A stretch of DNA of 64,000 bases from Burkholderiales bacterium (GTDB taxonomy: Bacteria > Pseudomonadota > Gammaproteobacteria > Burkholderiales > SG8-41). The stretch covers positions 100,826 to 164,825 of the forward strand of contig DATAJS010000011.1 of assembly GCA_036262035.1 (NCBI GenBank), in the 5' to 3' direction. Positions 16,870 to 25,640 of the stretch are shown here, piece after piece (the first letter of the stretch is position 1; every line of letters begins with the position of its first letter). Below the pieces are notes generated by a model. That model was not told where the DNA came from. It saw only the letters and a list, made by a program, of their open reading frames with translations, and searched no databases. A program made the translations under genes and the position numbers.

Positions 16870-18648
16870 TTACGCCTTTAAATAAGCCGTGAGATCGACC
16901 TCGTCGATCTGCTCGGGCTGGAGGAACTTCTCGGCGTATTCGCGGTACACGCCCGAGGAGAGGAAGAGCTTGAAGAGGTCGGGATCGATGTGCTGGTCCT
17001 TGACCATGAAGCCCATGATCTTGATCGACTCGGAGAGCTTCTTCGCGGGCTTGTAAGGCCTGTCCGCGGCGGTCAGCGCTTCGAAGATGTCCGCGATCGC
17101 CATCACGCGCGCGGGAATCGACATGTCCTCGCGCTTCAGTCCCCTCGGATAACCGGTGCCGTCCATCTTCTCGTGATGCCCGCCGGCGTACTCGGCGACG
17201 CGCCGCAGGTGCCGCGGGAACGGCAGGCCTTCGAGCATGATGATGGTCTGCATGATGTGGTCGTTGATCTTGTAGCGCTCCTCGTCGTTCAGCGTGCCGC
17301 GGCCGATGGAGAGGTTGTAGATCTCGCCCATGTTGTACTTGTGCTCGGGCATGCGCAGCCTGAAGCCCCACTTGTTGTCCGGCGACATGATGTCGACCGC
17401 TTCGCGGTGGAGGACGTGGTCGGGGCGGTCCGCGAGGAGCTTCTCGCGCACCGGCAGCGGCTGCTCGGCTTCGCGCTCGCGGCGCTGCTTCTCGGCGTAG
17501 GAGATGCCGATGCGGTCGGAGAGGGTGCGCGTCCAGGTGCGCTCGGCGATCTGCTTCAGCCGCTCGATCTTGGGCGGCGCCATGAACTCGCCGCCGACGT
17601 TGCATTCGGCGATGAACGCGAAGTCGCTGTCGAGCTGTGCGAGCTCGGCCTGATACTTCTCGCGCAGCTCGGACTCGTCACCGCCTTCGAGGCGTCCCTT
17701 GAGATACGCGATCTCCGCGTCGCGCTTGAGCACTTCGAAGCGCATGCGCACTTCGTGGATGCGGTCGTAGATGGTCTCGAGCTTCGTGGCCTTGTCCACG
17801 ACGTACTCGGGCGTGGTGACCTTGCCGCAGTCGTGCAGCCAGCACGCGATGTGCAGCTCGTACCAGCCGTCCTCGTCGAGCATGAATTCGCGGAACGGCG
17901 CGTCTTCCGATTCGCACACCGCGCGCGTCAGCATCTTGGTGAGCTCGGGCACGCGCTGGCAATGTCCGCCGGTATACGGCGATTTGGCGTCGATCGCCGC
18001 GGCGATGAGCTCGATGAACGAGTCGAGGAGCCGCCGCTGCGCCTCGATCAGCATGTGGTTGTCGATCGAGACCGCCGCCTGCGAGGCGAGCGCCTCGACC
18101 AGGGGCACGATCTTCTCGTCGAACGCGATCACGTTGCCGAGGCCGTCCCGGGCGTTGATGAGCTGCATCACGCCGATGACGCGCCGCTCGTGGTTCTTCA
18201 GCGGTACGGTCAGGAACGACTTCGAATGGTAGCCGGTGGAATCGTCGAAGCGCTTGGTGCCGGAGAAGTCCCACTCGTCCTCGTCGGAGTACGCGTCGGC
18301 GACGTTGATCGTCTTGCCCCTGTTCGCGGCGAAGGAGGCGACGTTGTGAAGGTTCTCTTCGCCCGATTCGGTCTTGAGCGGCACCGGCCTGAACTTGATC
18401 TCGCCGCCGCTCGATCCTCCGAGCGCGATGTCGAGCGTGTCGTTGCGGACGATCTGGAAGGTGAGCTCGCGGTCCTCGTTGTTGAGGTAGAGCGTTCCCG
18501 CGTCGGCGTTGGTGAAAGCCTTCGCTTCGAGCAGAATGGTCTCCATGAGCTTCGCCGAATCGCGCTCGACCGACAGTGCGATGCCGATGTCGATCAGCTT
18601 GCGATAGGCGTCCGCGGCGCCGCCGTTCCGGGTGTGGGTAGAATCCAT
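16870..18648 (-). CDS. GAF domain plus HD-GYP-type phosphohydrolase
   Basis: 592 residues from ATG 18646-18648, preceded by AGGGGG at a good distance. The N-terminal GAF domain (about 20-195) contains NADAGTLYLNNEDREL and SFLTVPLKNHERRVIGVMQLIN. The C-terminal catalytic region has CWLHDCGKV (H272, D273) and HHEKMDGTGYPRGL (491-504), the HD and GYP signatures of cyclic-di-GMP phosphodiesterases. About 200 charged residues lie between these two motifs, a far longer gap than in a compact HD-GYP domain. The GAF domain probably senses a small ligand. No receiver or membrane segment is seen. Confidence 0.88.
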   Translation of the reverse strand: MDSTHTRNGGAADAYRKLIDIGIALSVERDSAKLMETILLEAKAFTNADAGTLYLNNEDRELTFQIVRNDTLDIALGGSSGGEIKFRPVPLKTESGEENLHNVASFAANRGKTINVADAYSDEDEWDFSGTKRFDDSTGYHSKSFLTVPLKNHERRVIGVMQLINARDGLGNVIAFDEKIVPLVEALASQAAVSIDNHMLIEAQRRLLDSFIELIAAAIDAKSPYTGGHCQRVPELTKMLTRAVCESEDAPFREFMLDEDGWYELHIACWLHDCGKVTTPEYVVDKATKLETIYDRIHEVRMRFEVLKRDAEIAYLKGRLEGGDESELREKYQAELAQLDSDFAFIAECNVGGEFMAPPKIERLKQIAERTWTRTLSDRIGISYAEKQRREREAEQPLPVREKLLADRPDHVLHREAVDIMSPDNKWGFRLRMPEHKYNMGEIYNLSIGRGTLNDEERYKINDHIMQTIIMLEGLPFPRHLRRVAEYAGGHHEKMDGTGYPRGLKREDMSIPARVMAIADIFEALTAADRPYKPAKKLSESIKIMGFMVKDQHIDPDLFKLFLSSGVYREYAEKFLQPEQIDEVDLTAYLKA

Positions 18649-18799
18649 ATTGCGCCCCCTGAGCACTACTACGTCAATCAGACGCTGCCAATTTTACGCG
18701 CCGGCCCGAGACGCTTTTCGCAGCGTGAAACGGGAACCGGTAATCGATCACTAGCTATGATGGACTATAGCCGTGCGCGCGCAAAGTGAGAGTTCACCC

Positions 18800-19846
18800 A
18801 TGCCGCCGGGACTGCTGGCCGGGCCCGCGGTGTGGTACGGGCCGGAGATGGCCGCTCGAGCCGACTGGGTCATGCGCTTCTCCCCCGAAGACATCGCCGA
18901 GCTCGACGCCGCGGTCGCCCGCTTCGCGCGCTCCGGCGCCGCGCTCGCGGACATTTCCCCGGCAAGTTTCGAGCTCGAGTCCCTGGCGCCGCGCCTTTCC
19001 GCGCTGCTGCGCGAGCTGCTGGAAGGCCGCGGCTTCGTCCTCATGCGCGGATTGCCGGTCGATCGCTACACGCGCGAGCAGACCGCGATCGCCTACATGG
19101 GCATCGGCTCGTATCTCGGGCGCCCGCGCTCGCAGAACGCGAAAGGGCATCTCCTCGGGCACGTGAAGGACCTCGGCGTCGACGTGACCGACCCCAACGT
19201 CCGCTACTACCAGACCAAACGCAGGCTCGAGTACCACACCGACTCGGTCGACATCGTCGGGCTGCTGTGCCTCAAGACCGCGAAATCCGGCGGCGAGAGC
19301 TACATCGCGTCCTCGGCGACGTGCTACAACGAGATCGCTTCGAGGCGGCCGGACCTGCTGCCGCTTCTCTTCGAGCCTTTCCCCACAGACCGCCGCGGCG
19401 AAGTGCCGGCAGGCATGTTGCCGTGGTTCGACATGCCGGTGTTCCACTGGCACGCCGACAAGCTCACCGCGATCTATGTGCGGCAATACATCGAATCGGC
19501 GCAGGCGAACTTCCCCGACGCGAAGCGGCTCACGCCCGCGCATCGCGAAGCGCTCGACCTCCTCGATGCGCTCACCAACGATCCCGCGATCCATCTGTCG
19601 ATGCGCTTCGAGCCCGGCGACATGCAGTTCCTGCACAACCACCAGGTCCTGCATTCGCGCACCGACTTCGAGAACTGGCCCGAGCCCGAGCGCCATCGCC
19701 ACCTGCTGCGGCTGTGGCTGTGTCCGAAGGAGGGGAGGCCGCTGCCCGAAGTCTTCGCGCCGCGCTACGGCAGCACGACGCCGGGCGAGCGCGGCGGCAT
19801 CGTCGTGCAGGGGACGCGGCTCAATGTGCCGCTGGAGGCGGTGTAG
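18800..19846 (+). CDS. TauD/TfdA-family 2-oxoglutarate-dependent dioxygenase
   Basis: 348 residues. Iron ligands are visible as YHTDSVD (H146, D148) and VLHSRTDF (H285), and the family motif GRGFVLMRGLPVDRY is near residue 76. Such enzymes hydroxylate sulfonates, herbicides, quaternary amines or natural-product intermediates using 2-oxoglutarate. A second member of the same branch lies at 42689. The start is uncertain: a GTG at 18773 is in frame, but the ATG at 18800 with AGTGAGAG upstream is preferred. It is divergent from the GAF/HD-GYP gene, and its 3' end overlaps the convergent DUF2721 gene by 26 bases. Confidence 0.85.
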   Translation: MPPGLLAGPAVWYGPEMAARADWVMRFSPEDIAELDAAVARFARSGAALADISPASFELESLAPRLSALLRELLEGRGFVLMRGLPVDRYTREQTAIAYMGIGSYLGRPRSQNAKGHLLGHVKDLGVDVTDPNVRYYQTKRRLEYHTDSVDIVGLLCLKTAKSGGESYIASSATCYNEIASRRPDLLPLLFEPFPTDRRGEVPAGMLPWFDMPVFHWHADKLTAIYVRQYIESAQANFPDAKRLTPAHREALDLLDALTNDPAIHLSMRFEPGDMQFLHNHQVLHSRTDFENWPEPERHRHLLRLWLCPKEGRPLPEVFAPRYGSTTPGERGGIVVQGTRLNVPLEAV

Positions 19847-20276
19847 GGCGCTTCTTCCCGAACTCGAGGGCGTGCGTCGCCAGCAGCGTCTCCATCAGGA
19901 ACGCGAGCAACGCGAGAATGAAAGTCACCAGCCCGCCCATGAACGTCCATGGCACCAGCACTTCGCTGTTCGGTGAGCTGGTGCCGCCGATGAAGAGCGT
20001 CATGACCGTGGCGCCGATGAGCGCCGCGGCGATCGTGAGCAGGGCGAGCGCGGTGTTGACGATCGATCCGCGCCTGCGCGCCCGCCGCAGCTCCTCGTGC
20101 GCGGCCGCTTCGCTGTGCAAGGTGCCTGCGAAGAGACGGTCTTCGAGGTCGCGCGCGCGGTCGATGATGCGGCCGAGGCGGCCGGCGAGCACGCCGATGA
20201 GCGTCGCGATCGCGGTGAGCAGGAAGACGGGCGCGACCGAGAGCTGGATCGCGTGCAGGGCTATGCTGTTTTCCAT
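19821..20276 (-). CDS. DUF2721 family membrane protein
   Basis: 151 residues. Three hydrophobic segments (about 10-30, 75-98, 108-132) separated by a basic loop (GRIIDRARDLEDRLF and EELRRARRRGSIVNTAL) match the DUF2721 pattern. Function unknown. The start codon overlaps the stop of the upstream YwqK-like gene by one base (TAATG), so the two are translationally coupled. Confidence 0.8.
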   Translation of the reverse strand: MENSIALHAIQLSVAPVFLLTAIATLIGVLAGRLGRIIDRARDLEDRLFAGTLHSEAAAHEELRRARRRGSIVNTALALLTIAAALIGATVMTLFIGGTSSPNSEVLVPWTFMGGLVTFILALLAFLMETLLATHALEFGKKRPTPPPAAH

Positions 20277-21382
20277 TACTTGCCGACCGATTTGCGGGAG
20301 CCGTCTTCGTAGAATTCGTCGTCGGCGACGAGCTGGCCGTCCTTGTAGGTCTTGCGGCGCACGAGCCGGCCGGCCTCGTACGTCGATTCGGAAGCGAGCG
20401 TGCCGGCTTCGGTCCAGGTCTGATGGAGGCCGACCGGTCCGCGGCGCTCGTCTCGCGTGCCTTTGGCGCGCGGTCTGCCGTTGTCCCAGAACTCCTCGGT
20501 CCTGACGAGCACGCTGTTGCCGCTGCGCTCCCATTGCGTGCGGCTTCGCGGCTGGCCGTTCAGGAACCACAGCGCTTCTTCGCTCTTGTAACCGTCGCGC
20601 CAGCGCGTGTCGCGGACGACCTGTGCGCTCTTGGCGAACTCGCGCTCGCTTTCGCGGCTCTTGCCTACCACGACCGTCTCGAGCCTGAGCTGTCCTTCGG
20701 GGAAGTACTCGCGCAGCGTCCGGCGCTCGCCCTGCACCTCCTCGCTCGCCGCGGGCTTGCCCGCCGAGCCCAACGCCGTCATCGCCACCCGCTTGCCGTT
20801 TTCGTGCCGCACGCGTCCGGCGACGTCGCCTTTGGGACCGTACAGCGTCACCTCCGCCGCGCCGTCGAAGCCGCACAGCTTGCGGTCGTCGGCCAGCAAG
20901 GGGCGGTCGGCGCAACGCAGCTGGCTCACTTCGCCGCGATCGTTGTACTCGATGCTCGCGAGGCTGCCCTTGCCGGGTTCCGCGAACGAGCGCCGCCGCA
21001 CCTGGCCGTTCTTGTGGAAGAAGGTCTGCACGCCGGCGCTCTGGCCGTTGACGTAGCGCTCTTCGGAAAGCAGGACGCCATTGGGATCGAACTGCTTGAA
21101 CTCGCCGTCGCGGTTGCGGTTCTCGTTGTAATTGCCGACGGTGGTGTTGCCGGAGAAGTCGACCTGCTTGCGGTAGCCGATCGCCCGGCCGTTGCGGTAT
21201 TCCTCCTCGAGCACGAGCTTGCCCGAGTCGCGGTCGCGGCACTTCATGACGCCGGTCTTGCCCGCGTAGGTGGAGCCGTTCGCGGGATTGACGTGCTCGC
21301 CGTTCATCTCGCAGTCCTGCACCGCGTGCGCGCTCGGGGCGAGCAGCGCGAGGAGCAGAGCGAGGCGGGCGGTCCGGACCAT
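20276..21382 (-). CDS. Exported MORN-like (YwqK antitoxin-type repeat) protein
   Basis: 368 residues with a signal peptide ([16 protein letters not shown]). The body consists of about ten short repeats of the type G-x-x-x-x-x-x-x-Y-x-N-G-x-x, for example [28 protein letters not shown] and [17 protein letters not shown]. These match the MORN-variant repeats of YwqK-type proteins. Despite the family nickname, no toxin gene is visible beside it, and export argues against a cytoplasmic antitoxin role. It is divergent from mscL. Confidence 0.78.
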   Translation of the reverse strand: MVRTARLALLLALLAPSAHAVQDCEMNGEHVNPANGSTYAGKTGVMKCRDRDSGKLVLEEEYRNGRAIGYRKQVDFSGNTTVGNYNENRNRDGEFKQFDPNGVLLSEERYVNGQSAGVQTFFHKNGQVRRRSFAEPGKGSLASIEYNDRGEVSQLRCADRPLLADDRKLCGFDGAAEVTLYGPKGDVAGRVRHENGKRVAMTALGSAGKPAASEEVQGERRTLREYFPEGQLRLETVVVGKSRESEREFAKSAQVVRDTRWRDGYKSEEALWFLNGQPRSRTQWERSGNSVLVRTEEFWDNGRPRAKGTRDERRGPVGLHQTWTEAGTLASESTYEAGRLVRRKTYKDGQLVADDEFYEDGSRKSVGK

Positions 21383-21410
21383 GGCCGCATTATGCCGTGA
21401 ATGACGCCGT

Positions 21411-21416
21411 TATACT
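21411..21416 (+). promoter_or_regulatory. Possible -10 box TATACT for mscL
   Basis: TATACT lies about 32 bases before the mscL ATG in the 65-base divergent gap. No clear -35 is seen, so confidence is low. Confidence 0.3.
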
Positions 21417-21447
21417 GCGTGTGGACCCACAACCTACGGGAAATCGC

Positions 21448-21882
21448 ATGCTCAAGGAATTTCGCGAATTCGCGGTGAAAGGCAATGTCGTCGACATGGC
21501 CGTCGGCATCATCATCGGCGCCGCGTTCGGCAAGATCGTCGACTCGCTGGTGAAGGACCTCATCATGCCGCCGATCGGCCTCGTCCTCGGCAAGGTCGAC
21601 TTCACCAACATGTTCATGGTGCTCAAGCCGGGGGCCGCGCCGGGGCCGTACCCGACCGTGGAGGTCGCGCAGAAGGCCGGCGCGGTCACGCTCAACTACG
21701 GCGTGTTCATCAACAACATCGTGTCGTTCGTGATCGTCGCCTTCGCGGTGTTCCTGCTGGTGCGTGCGATCAACCGCCTGCGCCGCAAGCAGGAGGAGCA
21801 GGCGAAAGAAGCGCCGCCTCCGCCGGAGGACGTGCAGCTCCTGCGCGAGATCCGCGACGCGCTGACGGCCAAGAAGCCCTGA
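21448..21882 (+). CDS. mscL: Large-conductance mechanosensitive channel MscL
   Basis: 144 residues, the normal size. The N-terminus [20 protein letters not shown], then [24 protein letters not shown], is diagnostic of MscL: the gating helix TM1 with its small-residue face. The second helix ([20 protein letters not shown]) and the charged C-terminal bundle are present. It opens under membrane tension to release solutes during osmotic downshock. ATG 21448 is chosen because the family starts exactly there; an upstream in-frame start at 21397 would add unrelated residues. Confidence 0.97.
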   Translation: MLKEFREFAVKGNVVDMAVGIIIGAAFGKIVDSLVKDLIMPPIGLVLGKVDFTNMFMVLKPGAAPGPYPTVEVAQKAGAVTLNYGVFINNIVSFVIVAFAVFLLVRAINRLRRKQEEQAKEAPPPPEDVQLLREIRDALTAKKP

Positions 21883-21960
21883 CGGCGGACGATCACGGCT
21901 GCCGCCGGCTGCTAACATAGCTCGACGAGCTTCATCCCGTGCCATCACCAGCGGAGGAGC

Positions 21961-23106
21961 ATGACCATGTCGCAGAACACAGTCATTTCCGCAGACTCGC
22001 ACGTCTTCGAACCCGTAGACCTCTGGGACAAGCGCCTGGATCGCAAGCATCGCGAGAACGGCCCGCGCTTCGTGAACGACTGGCAGGGCAGGAAAGGCAC
22101 GTGGTTCGTCGCCGAAGGCATTGCGCCACGCGCCATCGCAAGCATCGCCGCCGCCGGCATACCGAAGGAAGACCTGGTCAAGTTCAAGGATGTGCTGCAC
22201 AAGGATCTGCGCGCGGGCGGTTACGATCCGGCCGAGCGCCTGAAGGACCAGGACGTCGACGGCGTTTGCGCCGAGGTGCTCTACGCGACGTACGCGATGA
22301 ACCTCTATGCCATGCCGAACGCCGAGCTCCAGGAAGCGTCGTTCGACGCCTATAACGAATGGATGTGCGAGATGACCAGCCACGCGCCCGACCGGCTGGT
22401 GGGACTCTCGCTCATCTCGATGTACGACGTGCCGAAAGCGGTCAAAGCGCTCGAACGCTGGACGAAGCGGGGCCTGGGCGGCGCGATGATCGCCGTCGTG
22501 CCGCCGGAAGGCACCGAGTACAGCGACAAGACCTACGAGCCGTTCTGGGCCAAGGCCGAAGAGATGCAGGTGCCGATCAGCATCCACACGCTCACGAGCA
22601 GCCGCAAGGCGGTCTATCGGTTCGACCGCGAAACGCGCGGCGCCGCTCGTTATCCCGAGAACCCGATGGAAGTGATGCTGACGCTGGGGGAGATGCTCAC
22701 GAGCGGGCTCTTCGATCGCTTCCCGCGCCTGCGCCTCGTGCTGGCCGAAGCCGACACGGGGTGGCTGCCGTGGCTGCTCCAGCGCGTCGATCGCGGCCAG
22801 GAGCGGTACGCGAAGCAGAACGGCATCACCACGAAGCTTACGCCCAGCGAGTACTTCCACCGTAACGTCTCGGCCTCCTTCATCCAGGACCGCGTCGGCG
22901 TCTTCAATCGCGGCTCGATCGGCGTCGAGAACCTCATGTGGTCCTCCGACTATCCTCACACCGATTCCACCTGGCCGAAGTCGCGCGAGAGCATCGAGCA
23001 CGACTTCGCCGGCGTGTCCGAAGCCGACCGCTACAAGATGACGGTGACGAACGCGGCGAAGCTCTACGGCATCAAGATCCCCCGGAAGGCCGAGGCGGTG
23101 CACTGA
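21961..23106 (+). CDS. Amidohydrolase 2 family (ACMSD-like) metal-dependent hydrolase
   Basis: 381 residues. The N-terminal metal motif is ISADSHVFEP (D12, H14). Further family features are HTLTSS near the middle, RLVLAEADTGWLPWLLQR and the late MWSSDYPHTDSTWP, where the Asp and His are typical of amidohydrolase 2 proteins. Members decarboxylate or hydrolyse aromatic-pathway intermediates. The substrate is not predictable. A strong GGAGGA site precedes the ATG at 21961. The stop overlaps a possible CTG start of the next gene. Confidence 0.9.
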   Translation: MTMSQNTVISADSHVFEPVDLWDKRLDRKHRENGPRFVNDWQGRKGTWFVAEGIAPRAIASIAAAGIPKEDLVKFKDVLHKDLRAGGYDPAERLKDQDVDGVCAEVLYATYAMNLYAMPNAELQEASFDAYNEWMCEMTSHAPDRLVGLSLISMYDVPKAVKALERWTKRGLGGAMIAVVPPEGTEYSDKTYEPFWAKAEEMQVPISIHTLTSSRKAVYRFDRETRGAARYPENPMEVMLTLGEMLTSGLFDRFPRLRLVLAEADTGWLPWLLQRVDRGQERYAKQNGITTKLTPSEYFHRNVSASFIQDRVGVFNRGSIGVENLMWSSDYPHTDSTWPKSRESIEHDFAGVSEADRYKMTVTNAAKLYGIKIPRKAEAVH

Positions 23107-23870
23107 AAACGGTCATCCTGTCTCGCGAGCGCGAGGTCGGCCGGGTCAGGCGGGCCCTACAGCGCCTGCACTCGCTGCGCTTGCAGATGATGCTGATCGT
23201 GGCGCTCACCGCCGCGACGGGTTTTCTCACGTCGGTGCTGCTGCTCTCGGGCGGCGTGCATTCGATGCCGCTGCGTTACCCGCTCGCGGTCGTCGCCGCG
23301 TATATCGCGTTCCTGTTCTTCCTGTGGTGCTGGCTGCGCTTGCGCTGGGAAGACTTCGTCGACGTGCCCGACGTGAGCGGCGTGTCGGGATCGTCGGGCG
23401 ATCGCATGCTGCCGTGGGAAGGCGGCGGAGGACTATCGGGTGGCGGCGGCGCTTCGGGCTCGTGGGACGGCTCGGCTGCTTCGCTCGCGGACACTTCGTC
23501 GTCAGGCTCGTCCGACGTGCTCTCGAGCGTCGGTGATGCGGGATCCTCTTCGCTCGACCTGGACGAGCTGGTCGTGGTGATCATCGCCCTCGTCGCCCTT
23601 GCCGCGGCGATCGCTGCCGCGTTCTGGATCGTGTGGATCGCGCCGACGCTCTTCGCCGAGCTCACGCTCGACGCGGCGCTGGCGACGGGACTCTACAAGC
23701 GTCTGAAGAAGATCGAAGGCGATCACTGGCTGCGCACCGCGATCCGCCGCACCCTGTGGCCTTTCGTCGGCGTGGCGCTGCTCTTCACCGCGGCAGGCGC
23801 GGCGATGCATGCCTACGCGCCGGAGGCGCGATCGATCGGGCAGGTGATCAAACAGATGAAAGCCGACTGA
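23103..23870 (+). CDS. Hypothetical membrane protein with Ser/Gly-rich central segment
   Basis: Up to 255 residues. Hydrophobic helices lie near residues 30-48, 57-76, 160-184 and 222-240. Between the second and third is a low-complexity stretch rich in Gly, Ser and Asp (about 88-155), probably a flexible exposed loop. The start is uncertain. CTG at 23103 would overlap the amidohydrolase stop as CTGA and keeps a charged N-terminus (REREVGRVRRALQRLHSLRLQ) that looks genuine. The first ATG is 23187, almost inside the first helix. No family recognised. It sits 4 bases before the flavoprotein gene and is probably cotranscribed. Confidence 0.65.
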   Translation: MKTVILSREREVGRVRRALQRLHSLRLQMMLIVALTAATGFLTSVLLLSGGVHSMPLRYPLAVVAAYIAFLFFLWCWLRLRWEDFVDVPDVSGVSGSSGDRMLPWEGGGGLSGGGGASGSWDGSAASLADTSSSGSSDVLSSVGDAGSSSLDLDELVVVIIALVALAAAIAAAFWIVWIAPTLFAELTLDAALATGLYKRLKKIEGDHWLRTAIRRTLWPFVGVALLFTAAGAAMHAYAPEARSIGQVIKQMKAD

Positions 23871-23874
23871 AGAC

Positions 23875-25554
23875 ATGGCACTTCCGCCCGACACCGCGCC
23901 GCCCTGGGCGGCCGGCACCGAAACCCGCATGGCCGAGCTATACCCGACGCTGTCGCAAGCGCACGTCGCGCTCATGTGCCAGGGCGGCGTCGAGGAGTTC
24001 TTCGCCGACGGCGAATGGCTGTGGCGCATCGGCGATCGCGGCCGGCCGATGTACGTCCTGCTCGAAGGCGCGATCGACGTGGTGCGCCAGGACCTGCACG
24101 GCGAGAGCGTGGTCGCGACGTACACGCCGGGGATGTTCACCGGCGAGACGTCGACCATCGCGGGACGCGCGGCGCTGCTGGCGGGCCGCGCCCGCGGCCA
24201 CGTCAAGGCGATCGCAGTCGCGCAGGATCGGCTGCGCGACCTCATGGCGATCAACCCGGCGCTCGGCGAGCTCGTCATGCAGGCGTTCATCCTGCGCCGC
24301 ATGCGCATGATCGCGCAGCGCGCCGGCCCGGTGACGCTGATCGGCTCGAGCTACTCGGCGGGCACGCAGACCGTGCAGGCGTTTCTCACGCGCAACGGCA
24401 CCCCGTACGAATACGTCGATCTCGAGCAGGCGGAGGACGTCGAAGGACTGCTCGAGCAGCTCGACGTGCGGCCGCAGGACACGCCGATCGTCCTGTGCAA
24501 CGGCGCGGTGCTGCGCAACCCGACGCTGGAAGAGGTCGCGCGCTGTCTCGGCGCGTCGAGCCTCGCCGTCGAGCAGGGTGTGTACGACCTCGCGATCGTC
24601 GGTGCGGGCCCGGCGGGTCTTGCCGCGGCGGTGTATGCGGCGTCCGAAGGCCTCAAGGTGCTCGTGCTCGAACGGCTCGCGCCGGGCGGACAGGCGGCGA
24701 CGAGCTCGCGCATCGAGAACTATCCGGGCTTTCCCACCGGCATCAGCGGCCAGGCGCTCGCCGGCCGCATGTGGCAGCAGGCGCAGAAGTTCGGCGCCGA
24801 GTTCGCGGTGCCCGCCGACGTGACGAAGCTCACGCGAACGGGCAGCGAGATCGACCTCGCGCTGTCGACGCGCGAGACCGCGCGCGCACGCAGCGTCATC
24901 GTCGCCTCCGGCGTGGTCTACCGCCATCCCGACATCCCCGGCATCGAGCGCTACATCGGCGGCGGCGTGCATTACGCGGCGAGCTATCTCGAGAGCATGC
25001 TGGTCCGCGGCGAGGAGGTCGCCATCCTCGGCGGCGGCAATTCGGCCGGGCAGGCGGCGGTGTATCTCTCCGGCTACGCCAGCCGCGTCTACGTCCTGGT
25101 GCGCGGTCCCGGCCTCGCCGATTCGATGTCGCGCTATCTCATCCATCGCATCGAGAACACGCCGAACATCACGCTGCTCGCGCACACGCAGCTCGTGGAG
25201 GTGCAGGGCGACGACAAGCTCGAAGGCGTGCGCTGGAAAAGCGGCGTCACGGGCGAGGAGACGGCCAAGCCGGTGCGCCACGTCTTCGTCTTCATCGGCG
25301 CCGCGCCGTGCACCAGCTTCCTCGACCGCTCGATCGCAGCCGACGGCAACGGCTATCTGAAGACAGGGCCCGCGCTCGCGGGCGACGAGCGCTCGCTGTA
25401 TGGCGAAGGGCGCCGGCCCCAATTCCTGGAGACGAGCTGGCCCAACGTCTTCGCGGTCGGGGACGTGCGGTCGGGATCGCTGAAGCGCGTCGCCTCGGGC
25501 GTGGGCGAGGGGGCGGCGGCGATCGCGCTGGTGCATCAGGCGCTGAGCACCTAG
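23875..25554 (+). CDS. cNMP-binding domain/thioredoxin-reductase-like flavoprotein without redox cysteines
   Basis: 559 residues in three parts. Residues about 20-145 form a cyclic-nucleotide-binding-type domain (MYVLLEGAIDVVRQ, GMFTGETSTIAG). About 150-228 look like a glutaredoxin-type fold, with SSYSAG where a CxxC would lie. About 236-559 are a FAD/NAD(P)H oxidoreductase with IVGAGPAGLAAA (241-252), the second dinucleotide motif ILGGGNSAGQAA (384-395) and the late VFAVGDVRSGSLKRV. In thioredoxin reductase a CATC active site precedes the second motif; here the position reads YAAS (367-370). It should therefore bind FAD but not reduce thioredoxin by dithiol exchange. Activity may be controlled by a ligand of the N-terminal domain. 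Confidence 0.88.
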   Translation: MALPPDTAPPWAAGTETRMAELYPTLSQAHVALMCQGGVEEFFADGEWLWRIGDRGRPMYVLLEGAIDVVRQDLHGESVVATYTPGMFTGETSTIAGRAALLAGRARGHVKAIAVAQDRLRDLMAINPALGELVMQAFILRRMRMIAQRAGPVTLIGSSYSAGTQTVQAFLTRNGTPYEYVDLEQAEDVEGLLEQLDVRPQDTPIVLCNGAVLRNPTLEEVARCLGASSLAVEQGVYDLAIVGAGPAGLAAAVYAASEGLKVLVLERLAPGGQAATSSRIENYPGFPTGISGQALAGRMWQQAQKFGAEFAVPADVTKLTRTGSEIDLALSTRETARARSVIVASGVVYRHPDIPGIERYIGGGVHYAASYLESMLVRGEEVAILGGGNSAGQAAVYLSGYASRVYVLVRGPGLADSMSRYLIHRIENTPNITLLAHTQLVEVQGDDKLEGVRWKSGVTGEETAKPVRHVFVFIGAAPCTSFLDRSIAADGNGYLKTGPALAGDERSLYGEGRRPQFLETSWPNVFAVGDVRSGSLKRVASGVGEGAAAIALVHQALST

Positions 25555-25640
25555 GAGCGCGGTCCAGGCTTCTGCGAGGTCGCACGCGGTTCGTCATGAG
25601 ACAATTGCGCACCCCCAGTCTGTTCCTCGCAGGAGCCCCC

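Noticed and set aside
20276-21382. Toxin-antitoxin system suggested by the YwqK-type repeats
   Set aside because: The protein has a signal peptide and no toxin-like gene is adjacent; its neighbour is a DUF2721 membrane protein.
23875-25554. Annotation as thioredoxin reductase (trxB)
   Set aside because: The CxxC active site is absent (YAAS), so the name would mislead.
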